Shown here piece after piece: positions 1 to 5,942 of a DNA stretch of 12,525 nt. The notes below the pieces were generated by a model. The model searched no databases and was not told the origin of the DNA. It worked only from the letters and a program-made list of their open reading frames with translations. A program made the position numbers and the translations under genes. The stretch is from assembly GCA_039917655.1 (NCBI GenBank), contig JBDSJC010000172.1, forward strand, positions 1 to 12,525, given 5' to 3'. The DNA is from PNKC01 sp039917655. Lineage in GTDB: Bacteria; Chloroflexota; Dehalococcoidia; Tepidiformales; Tepidiformaceae. The first letter of the stretch is position 1, and the number at the start of each line of letters is the position of its first letter.

Positions 1-2217
1 ACGCTGATCTTCTTCAACAAGGAGGCAGTCGCCGTTGTTGCGGCCAGCAACCCGACGATCACCAAGACTCAGGAAGCGACGCCGATCAGCGGCGATCGCG
101 CTCGCTGGACGATCACGATCTCCAACAGCCAGACCGGCAATGCCCTCCTCGACGACTTCGTAATCAACGACACGGGCGCCAGGCTCGATTCCATCTCGGG
201 CACCCCGTCTCCGTCAGGCGTCCCCTGTGGCGTACTGCCGAACACCAACGTCCCGTTCGCCTGCGATGTCGCGGCGAATTCCGTGCTCGTATTGCACGTC
301 TCCAAGCCGCTCAGCCTGGCCACGAACGCGAACAACACCTGCCTTCCGGGGACGATCGATAACTCCGCGACCGCGTCAACCGGCGGCGCCTCACCGGTCG
401 CCGTCACCGTAACGGCGATGAGCACGTCCATCACCGTGCCAGCGACGGCAGCGCCTAGCTGCAACAACGGCACCATCATCATCGAAAAGATCTACCTCCC
501 GACTGGCGTTACTCCGGTTGTGCCCGCCCTCTTTATCGGCGAGGCAGCAGCTGTGGTTGGATCGAACTCGACATCCTCGGGAGACCACTCCGTCTCCGAG
601 ACTCCTCCTCCGGGCTGGAAATTCGTGGGCGTTGCTGCCACCGAAGGCTGTGACGAAGTCCAGCCCTTGTTCAGCGAAGACTTCGCCCTACACCGCGCTT
701 TTCAGGCGCTGTCCGGGACGAACGAGATAGCAGTGTTCGTTTCGCCAGGCGTGACCTGCACGGTGACGTTCACGAACGAACTCCAGACCGGCAAGCTCTT
801 CGTCAAAAAGCTGAAGGACCCCACCGCCAACCAGCTGGTGGATGGCTCGCAATTCAACGGGACGATCGGCAGCCAGACGTGGGGCCCCGTCGGCTTCAAC
901 GGGACGACGCCCGAGATCATTGTCCCGGCCGGCAGCCACGCGTTCGCCGAAACGGGCAGTCAGAACGGCTGGACGCCCGTTGGCTATGCCATCCTTACCA
1001 ACTGGAACTCGGACACCGCGTGCCCGGCCGGCAAGGCATCCTACACGTCGGGCCTGGTGCCAGTGGTCGCCAACCAGGTCACGCTTGTCTGTGTGATGAA
1101 CACCAAGACTGCTCTGGTCGTCGCCCCGACGATCAAGAAGGTCAAGGTGGACGCCACTCACTACACGATCACCGTCCATAACGGCGGCAGCACGCCGATA
1201 ACCAACATCGCGGTCACCGACACGTTCAGCCAGGGCGGCACGGCTCAGAAGATCGATGTGGTCACGTGGAATCCTAACGATGGACTCTGTTCGTTCGGGC
1301 CCAACAAGCTCAGCTTTGCCTGCACGGGTCTCACGGTCCCGGCGGGAGGCAACCTCGTCATCAACGTGTTCATGACTCCCTACACCAACGCTCAGGTCTG
1401 CTCGGACCAGATTGTCACCAACACGGTGAGGGCCACGTCCGATACCCAGGGCGAGATTACCATCACCCCGGGCTTCTCTAACGTCGCCACCCACACCTTC
1501 CCGACAGCCCGCACGGACTGCACCAACGGCACGATCGCGGTCAAAAAGGTGCGCGATCCAGGCGCCTCCTCCGCCGCTGATGGCACCCCCTTCGGCGGGA
1601 CGATCGATGGCGCAAGCTGGAGCGGCTTCATCACCTTCGGCGGGGTCACCACCCCCAAGTCGGTGAACGCCGGCAGCCACAGCGTCGCCGAGACGGCGCC
1701 CGGCGGGGGCTGGGTGCTCGTCGGCTACCAGGTCTTCACCAACAGCAGCACCACGGCAACGTGCTCAACTGACCTCCGTTCGTACAGCAAGTCGGCGCTT
1801 AACGAAGTCACTGGGGCGGTCACCACGGGACAGCTCACGCTCGTCTGCGTGATGAACACCAAGGCTTCGCCGCCGCCGATCACGCAGGACTGCACCACCT
1901 GCGCGCCGCTCATCGTCAGTACGCCAACGCCAACGCCAACGCCAACGCCGACGGCCCCTGCGGCCACGCCCGTCAATACATCGACGGCTACCAACACGCC
2001 CATCCCGCCAACGGCCACGAAGACAACGGTCGATGCTGTTGCTGGTGAAAAGACGCCCGGACCCGCCGCGAAGAGCACCCCGATCGCTCCTAGCACCGGG
2101 GGCGGCATCTCGGGCTCGGGCTCCTCGTTGACCGGTGTCCTCGCCTTTATCGGCATCGCCATCCTCGGCGCCGGGATGGCCCTCATGGCCGCCGGCCGCC
2201 GCAGGAAGCAGGGCTGA
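1..2217 (+). CDS. Modular DUF11-like cell-surface protein with C-terminal anchor (5' truncated)
   Basis: The frame is open from base 1 to the TGA at 2215-2217 (738 codons visible). The real start lies upstream, and the GTG at 283 is an internal codon. Visible modules, numbered from base 1: A1, a DUF11-like beta domain (about 17-125); B1 (about 157-263); B2 (264-370); A2, a second DUF11-like domain (about 373-499); B3 (about 510-622). B2 and B3 are clear duplicates, sharing VKK at the start, GSH..AET in the middle, a Cys pair, and LVCVMNTK at the end. A1 and A2 each carry three Cys including a shared FAC motif, which suggests disulfides. A Thr/Pro stalk (about 630-690) follows, then APSTG (696-700), a hydrophobic segment (about 710-731) and an RRRKQG tail, which is the layout of a sortase-type or simple membrane anchor. 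I infer an extracellular structural or adhesive role; no enzyme motif is visible and the specific function is unknown. Confidence 0.85.
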   Translation, partial: TLIFFNKEAVAVVAASNPTITKTQEATPISGDRARWTITISNSQTGNALLDDFVINDTGARLDSISGTPSPSGVPCGVLPNTNVPFACDVAANSVLVLHVSKPLSLATNANNTCLPGTIDNSATASTGGASPVAVTVTAMSTSITVPATAAPSCNNGTIIIEKIYLPTGVTPVVPALFIGEAAAVVGSNSTSSGDHSVSETPPPGWKFVGVAATEGCDEVQPLFSEDFALHRAFQALSGTNEIAVFVSPGVTCTVTFTNELQTGKLFVKKLKDPTANQLVDGSQFNGTIGSQTWGPVGFNGTTPEIIVPAGSHAFAETGSQNGWTPVGYAILTNWNSDTACPAGKASYTSGLVPVVANQVTLVCVMNTKTALVVAPTIKKVKVDATHYTITVHNGGSTPITNIAVTDTFSQGGTAQKIDVVTWNPNDGLCSFGPNKLSFACTGLTVPAGGNLVINVFMTPYTNAQVCSDQIVTNTVRATSDTQGEITITPGFSNVATHTFPTARTDCTNGTIAVKKVRDPGASSAADGTPFGGTIDGASWSGFITFGGVTTPKSVNAGSHSVAETAPGGGWVLVGYQVFTNSSTTATCSTDLRSYSKSALNEVTGAVTTGQLTLVCVMNTKASPPPITQDCTTCAPLIVSTPTPTPTPTPTAPAATPVNTSTATNTPIPPTATKTTVDAVAGEKTPGPAAKSTPIAPSTGGGISGSGSSLTGVLAFIGIAILGAGMALMAAGRRRKQG
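1921..1950 (+). repeat. In-frame hexanucleotide tandem repeat encoding Pro-Thr stalk
   Basis: Four perfect ACGCCA units are followed by one ACGCCG unit, giving a (Thr-Pro) run in the stalk just before the anchor of the surface protein. The unit length is a multiple of three, so slippage would change stalk length without breaking the frame. Confidence 0.9.
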
Positions 2218-2247
2218 CCTTAGTTTCTCGGAGAGACTGCCACGAAA

Positions 2248-2272
2248 GCCCCGGACGCGAGTCCGGGGCCTT
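2248..2272 (+). terminator. GC-rich hairpin, probable terminator of the surface protein gene
   Basis: A perfect 9-bp stem (2248-2256 with 2261-2269) closes a GCGA tetraloop of the GNRA type, starting 31 bases after the stop codon. An AAA run precedes it, but it is followed only by CTTCG, so the U-tract is weak. On the minus strand the same stem is followed by TTTCG. Position and stability favour a terminator; the poor U-tract keeps confidence moderate. Confidence 0.6.
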
Positions 2273-2303
2273 CGCGTGCGGACGAACCTGGTTAACTCCT
2301 TGG

Positions 2304-2338
2304 CGCGAACCCTGGGCCGCTCGCTCGCGGGGTTCGCG
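2304..2338. repeat. Intergenic inverted repeat (9-bp arms, 17-nt loop)
   Basis: CGCGAACCC (2304-2312) is the exact reverse complement of GGGTTCGCG (2330-2338). A further GTTA/TAAC pair (2291-2294 with 2344-2347) could extend the structure across an internal loop. It lacks a T-run on either side, so it is not a standard terminator. It lies between the probable terminator and the promoter of the next gene. It could be a second transcript-end structure or a repeated intergenic element; its role is unknown. Confidence 0.55.
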
Positions 2339-2392
2339 ATAGCTAACACCACGGATTAGCCCTGCGTGACGCGCGCCCCTCGCCTGCGCGTC

Positions 2393-2398
2393 TATGCT
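2393..2398 (+). promoter_or_regulatory. Candidate -10 box for a leaderless transcript
   Basis: TATGCT ends six bases before the ATG at 2405, so transcription would begin at or next to the start codon. No Shine-Dalgarno-like purine run lies just before that ATG. No convincing -35 box is visible at the usual distance. The call rests on the spacing and the missing ribosome-binding site. Confidence 0.45.
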
Positions 2399-2404
2399 TA
2401 GCGC

Positions 2405-3553
2405 ATGACGGAAACGCCCACCAAGACGTACAGCCGCGATGATGTGAAGCGGTTCAAGGAGAACCTCAGAGATGAGGTGGACGGCGCCGCTCTCTACCGG
2501 CTGCTCGCCGACGCAGAACCCAACGCCCACCTGAAAGAGGTCTACCAGAGGCTTGCGGTCAGCGAAGGCAAGCACCTCGCGCTCTGGGAATCGAAACTGC
2601 GCGAAGCGGGCGCCGAGGTGCCGGCTTTCAAGCCGTCACTCCGCGTCAAGGCCCTGGGCTGGCTGGCCCGCCGCTTCGGCACGCAGCTTGTGACGCCGAT
2701 CGTGACGCGCATGGAACGCGCCGCCACCACCATGTACGACACTCAGCCCGAAGCGATCGAACACAACCTGCCGCGCGATGAGCGCTCGCACGCGCGCCTC
2801 TTCGGAGAGATTGCGAAAGGCCCGCGCGCTCAGCGAGAAGGGTTGGACATCGCCCGGCTGGAAGGCCGCCATCGTTCTGCAGGGGGAAACGCGCTCCGTG
2901 CCGCGGTGCTCGGCGCCAACGACGGGCTCGTTTCGAACCTCAGCCTCGTCATGGGCGTCGCTGGCGCCGCCCCGGGCCGCGACGTCGTCCTGCTTACAGG
3001 CATTGCTGGCCTTTTGGCTGGATCGCTGAGCATGGCCCTCGGCGAATGGATCAGCGTGCGCAGCAGCGCCGAATCCTTCGAAAAGCAGATCGCCATCGAA
3101 CGGGACGAACTCGAGATGATGCCCGAGGAAGAGCTCGAGGAGCTCACCCTCATTTACCAGGCGAAGGGATTTTCGCTTGAGGAAGCGCGAACTGCCGCCA
3201 ACCGAATCCTCGCCAACCACGAGACGGCCCTCGAAACCCTCGCGCGCGAAGAACTCGGCATTGTGGGGGACGAATCGAGCAGCGCCTGGGTGGCGGCCAC
3301 CACGTCGTTCGTGATGTTCACGGCGGGCGCGATTCTTCCCGTGATCCCCTGGCTCTTCGTCGGCGGGGCGTGGGGGGTAGCGCTGAGCGTGCTCTTGAGC
3401 GCCGCGGGTCTTCTCCTGGTGGGCGCAACGATCACGCTGTTCACCGGGCGCGGCGCGCTCTACTCGGCGGCCCGGATGCTGGTCTTCGGACTGGTGGCCG
3501 CGGCAATCACGTTCGGGATAGGAAAAATCATCGGCGCCAGCACGGGCGTCTAG
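2405..3553 (+). CDS. Ferritin-like/VIT1 fusion membrane metal transporter (MbfA-type)
   Basis: The 382-aa protein has two parts. Residues about 10-140 form a ferritin/rubrerythrin-like four-helix domain with two EXXH motifs (E54-H57 and E126-H129) plus E24 and E104, a plausible full di-iron site. Residues about 160-382 match the VIT1/CCC1 family: an AxLGANDGLVSNLSLVMGVAGA segment around 167-188, a second helix about 195-213 leading to GEWISVRS, a charged Glu-rich cytosolic stretch about 223-285 with E236, E238 and E241-E246, and three further hydrophobic helices about 296-378. Known MbfA proteins with this fusion export iron and protect against iron and peroxide stress, so I infer Fe2+ or Mn2+ movement across the cytoplasmic membrane, with the ferritin-like part sensing or supplying the metal. 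It is a single-gene unit. The ATG at 2405 has no Shine-Dalgarno but sits just after a -10-like box, suggesting leaderless translation. The family call is strong; metal and direction of transport are not proven. Confidence 0.9.
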   Translation: MTETPTKTYSRDDVKRFKENLRDEVDGAALYRLLADAEPNAHLKEVYQRLAVSEGKHLALWESKLREAGAEVPAFKPSLRVKALGWLARRFGTQLVTPIVTRMERAATTMYDTQPEAIEHNLPRDERSHARLFGEIAKGPRAQREGLDIARLEGRHRSAGGNALRAAVLGANDGLVSNLSLVMGVAGAAPGRDVVLLTGIAGLLAGSLSMALGEWISVRSSAESFEKQIAIERDELEMMPEEELEELTLIYQAKGFSLEEARTAANRILANHETALETLAREELGIVGDESSSAWVAATTSFVMFTAGAILPVIPWLFVGGAWGVALSVLLSAAGLLLVGATITLFTGRGALYSAARMLVFGLVAAAITFGIGKIIGASTGV

Positions 3554-3647
3554 CACCCGGGACCGGCGCACATCGGGTATGGAGTGGATGTTGTTGAGTG
3601 AAGGGTCACCGATGGGCCGCGGCTGCTTCACGTGGCGGCGCCGAAAC

Positions 3648-3677
3648 TTGCGCAAACACCCTGCTCTCCGGCATACT
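3648..3677 (+). promoter_or_regulatory. Candidate promoter of the 5S rRNA gene
   Basis: TTGCGC (3648-3653) and CATACT (3672-3677) are 18 bp apart. Initiation about seven bases after the -10 would fall at 3684, matching the 5' end of 5S inferred independently from its terminal helix. The boxes match consensus only 3/6 and 4/6, so the positional agreement is the main support. Confidence 0.45.
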
Positions 3678-3682
3678 GAATG

Positions 3683-3800
3683 TTCTGGTGGCTAGAGCGA
3701 GGTGGTCCCACCCGTTCCCATCCCGAACACGGAAGTGAAACGCCTCAGCGCTAACGATACTGCCCGGGCAACTGGGTGGGAAAATAGGCCGCCGCCGGGA
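3683..3800 (+). rRNA. rrf: 5S ribosomal RNA (stand-alone gene)
   Basis: The sequence has the conserved 5S landmarks: GGTGGTCCCACCCGTTCCC near the 5' side, CCGAACACGGAAGTGAAACGCC in the centre, and a GTGGGAAAATAGGCCGCCGCC 3' part. The ends CTGGTGGC (3685-3692) and GCCGCCGG (3791-3798) pair as helix I, counting G-U pairs; adding the flanking pairs gives about 118 nt. No 23S 3' end lies upstream, where the preceding gene is the metal transporter that stops at 3553, so this copy is not part of a continuous rRNA operon. A candidate promoter lies just upstream and a strong terminator starts a few bases downstream. Exact ends may be off by one or two bases. Confidence 0.95.
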
Positions 3801-3804
3801 CAAC

Positions 3805-3831
3805 AAAGACCGCCTCTGTAGGCGGTTTTTT
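3805..3831 (+). terminator. Rho-independent terminator of 5S rRNA
   Basis: The stem ACCGCC (3809-3814) pairs with GGCGGT (3821-3826); an inner T-A pair makes it 7 bp with a CTGT loop. It is followed by a run of six T (3826-3831). An AAAG run precedes it. This is the cleanest terminator in the window and lies immediately after 5S. Confidence 0.92.
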
Positions 3832-3951
3832 CGTCCTCAGCGCCGATCTCCGCGACAACGCCAGTAACTCCGGCGCTTTGCCACGCGTTTACACTCGCGG
3901 AGGCTCGCGTTTCGCTCACCAGGCGGCGTCTTTTCGAAGCAGTTCGTTCGC

Positions 3952-3981
3952 TTCCACAGAAGGATCAGCCGCTGCTACAAT
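3952..3981 (+). promoter_or_regulatory. Extended -10 promoter for rpsA
   Basis: TACAAT (3976-3981) matches the -10 consensus at five of six bases and is preceded by TGC, an extended -10. A weak -35-like TTCCAC lies at 3952-3957, 18 bp upstream. Predicted initiation near 3988 gives a leader of about 64 nt to the TTG at 4052. That puts the upstream TTG at 3878 outside the transcript. Confidence 0.6.
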
Positions 3982-4040
3982 CGAATCACCCCAAAATCCC
4001 CTAGCCGGGCCGCCCCTTTATCGGGAAGTCGCCCACAGAC

Positions 4041-4044
4041 GGAG
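4041..4044 (+). promoter_or_regulatory. Ribosome-binding site that fixes the rpsA start
   Basis: GGAG lies seven bases before the TTG at 4052, a near-ideal spacing. No comparable site precedes the in-frame TTG at 3878. This is the main reason for starting S1 at 4052. Confidence 0.75.
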
Positions 4045-4051
4045 CACCGAA

Positions 4052-5908
4052 TTGTCCGCAGATGATACCGCCCAAACCATCCCTTCCGAACCCACTCCGG
4101 CTGAGAGTCCGGTCGCCGAGATTCCCGTCCAGGAGACTCCGGTAGTTGAAGCTCCGGTAGTTAAAGCTCCCGTAGTTGAGGCTCCTGTCGTTGACATGGA
4201 AATGGACATGGGGGCGTTGCTCGATTCCGAAGCGGCCCAGCCCAGTCACCTCCGTCGCGGCGAAATCGTCGAAGGGATGGTCATGGGCAGCTCGCCTGAT
4301 GGCCTGATCGTTGATGTCGGCACCAAGACCGAAGCCGTCATCCCCCAGAGCGAAATGCTCTCGCTCGGCCAGGACGGCGCGACCAAGCTGAAGGCCGGGG
4401 ACACCGTCAAAGTGATGGTCCTCCAGCCATCATCGGCCGAGGGCCACGCGATTGTTTCCCTGGACCGCGCCCGGGGCGAAGAGGGCTGGGACACGCTCGC
4501 CGTGCGCTACGAATCCGGCGAAATCTTCGACGCCCAGGTCACCGGCCACAACCGGGGCGGCATCCTCGTCAATGTCGATGGTGTCAACGCTTTCGTGCCG
4601 CTTTCGCAGGTGGACAGCGTCCGCCGTGATGACCCGGACGCCGCCAACGCGTTGGCCAGCCTTGTTGGCCAGTCCGTCCGCTTGAAGGTCATCGAACTGA
4701 ACCGCAAGCGAAACCGCGTCATTCTCTCGGAGCGCGCGGCCATGGCCGAACAGCGCAAAGAGCAGAAGGACAAGGTCCTTGATGATCTCGAAGAGGGTAG
4801 CATCCGCGTCGGGCGTGTCTCTTCGATCACGGACTTCGGCGTGTTCGTCGACCTCGGTGGCGCTGACGGCCTGGCGCATATGACCGAACTCACGTGGGAG
4901 CGCGGCAAGAAGGCCAAGGACCTTTACAACGTTGGCGACGAAGTGCAGGCCTACATCCTTAAAGTAGACCGCGAAACCAAGAAGATCTCGCTCTCTCTGA
5001 AGCGCGCCCAGCCCGAGAAGTGGGATACCACGGTGAACCGCTTCGTGATCGGCCAGATCCTCATCGGGCGGGTGACGAAGCTGATGGCCTTCGGCGCTTT
5101 CGTCCGTCTCGATGGGCCGGTCGAGGGGCTGATCCACATCTCCGAGCTTTCGAACCGCCGCATCCAGCATCCGAAGGACGTCGTCAAAGAAGGCGACATT
5201 GTTCCGGTGAAGCTGGTGCGCATCGAAAAGGACCGCCACCGCCTTGGCCTGAGTCTGCGTCAGGCGCGCAGCGATTCCGAAGCCATGGGCTTCGTCTTCG
5301 ACCGCGACGGCCAGGTCATCGACTACCCTGACGACGTGCGCGAGCAGTTTGGTCTGCCGGAACGCGAGACGCCCGCCCCCGGCAGCCAGCGGGCAGAACC
5401 GAAATCCGCCCAGGAGGCGATCGAACGGGCGGTCGCGCGGGACCCGGAGCCGGTGTCGGCGTTCGCTCACGCGTTCGCCCAAGCTCTGGAAAATGCCGAA
5501 CCGGGCGCAGCCTTCGAAGAGCCTGGGGCAGATGCCGCGCAAGCAGAAGCTGCGACGAACCTCGTTGGCGATACGGCAGCCTCGATTGAGGTGGCCGAGC
5601 TCGCCGAAGAGGCCCTCGCGCCGATAGCCGAGGACGCCGAAAGCGCCGAAGAATCTGCCTCCGAGGTCACCGAAGCGGCCCACGAAGCCGAGACGGTTGT
5701 GGCAGAAGTTGAAGCCGTTGCCGAAGCTCCCGCCGCCGCCGAAGAGGCGAAGCAACCGGACACGGAAGCGAGTGCCGCCGAGGATGGTTCTCAGGATTCT
5801 TCCGACGCGACAGACACCGCCGCCGTAGTACAAGATGATCACATAGATACTGCCTCGCAAGAGGCTGAAGCCGCAGCAGTTCCCGGGGAGAAGGCTACGG
5901 CTACCTAA
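4052..5908 (+). CDS. rpsA: 30S ribosomal protein S1
   Basis: I start this 618-aa protein at TTG 4052, with GGAG seven bases upstream and an extended -10 promoter at 3976-3981. The longer frame from TTG 3878 would begin before that promoter. Residues 18-47 are six tandem pentapeptides of the [EK]xPVx type. Four S1 RNA-binding domains follow at about 68-138, 156-228, 248-319 and 334-404. Domains 3 and 4 are the most canonical, with DFGVFVDLGG...GLAHMTEL and AFGAFVRLDG...GLIHISELS. Residues about 436-618 form a low-complexity, Ala/Glu-rich acidic tail. S1 binds mRNA on the small ribosomal subunit and helps initiation. Four domains, against six in E. coli, resemble the S1 of many Gram-positive and actinobacterial lineages. 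clpC starts 34 bases downstream with only a short UUCG hairpin between, so the two are probably co-transcribed. Confidence 0.9.
   Translation: MSADDTAQTIPSEPTPAESPVAEIPVQETPVVEAPVVKAPVVEAPVVDMEMDMGALLDSEAAQPSHLRRGEIVEGMVMGSSPDGLIVDVGTKTEAVIPQSEMLSLGQDGATKLKAGDTVKVMVLQPSSAEGHAIVSLDRARGEEGWDTLAVRYESGEIFDAQVTGHNRGGILVNVDGVNAFVPLSQVDSVRRDDPDAANALASLVGQSVRLKVIELNRKRNRVILSERAAMAEQRKEQKDKVLDDLEEGSIRVGRVSSITDFGVFVDLGGADGLAHMTELTWERGKKAKDLYNVGDEVQAYILKVDRETKKISLSLKRAQPEKWDTTVNRFVIGQILIGRVTKLMAFGAFVRLDGPVEGLIHISELSNRRIQHPKDVVKEGDIVPVKLVRIEKDRHRLGLSLRQARSDSEAMGFVFDRDGQVIDYPDDVREQFGLPERETPAPGSQRAEPKSAQEAIERAVARDPEPVSAFAHAFAQALENAEPGAAFEEPGADAAQAEAATNLVGDTAASIEVAELAEEALAPIAEDAESAEESASEVTEAAHEAETVVAEVEAVAEAPAAAEEAKQPDTEASAAEDGSQDSSDATDTAAVVQDDHIDTASQEAEAAAVPGEKATAT
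4103..4192 (+). repeat. Six 15-bp units encoding [EK]xPVx pentapeptides in S1
   Basis: The units encode ESPVA, EIPVQ, ETPVV, EAPVV, KAPVV and EAPVV. The last three or four are close at DNA level (for example GAAGCTCCGGTAGTT and AAAGCTCCCGTAGTT). They form a likely extended, disordered linker before the first S1 domain. Confidence 0.85.
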
Positions 5909-5942
5909 GCGCCTTCGGGCGTGACCAGAGGTTGGAGAACAC

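Noticed and set aside
3598..3631. GTGAAG/CTTCAC inverted repeat downstream of the VIT gene
   Set aside because: The arms are only 6 bp across a 22-nt loop with no T-run, which is too weak to call a terminator or binding site.
688..3655. Several minus-strand open frames of 195-339 codons opposite the surface protein and VIT genes
   Set aside because: They are Arg/Gly-rich composition-driven frames without motifs, antisense to genes with clear domains.
5357..5905. Ala/Glu-rich 3' end of rpsA as a separate gene or a frameshift artefact
   Set aside because: It is in frame with the S1 domains, has no internal start with a ribosome-binding site, and shows the same codon usage, so it is simply the tail.
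5909..5922. Short UUCG hairpin between rpsA and clpC as a terminator
   Set aside because: The stem is about 4 bp with no U-tract, and the genes are 34 bases apart. It may affect mRNA stability but is not enough to call termination.
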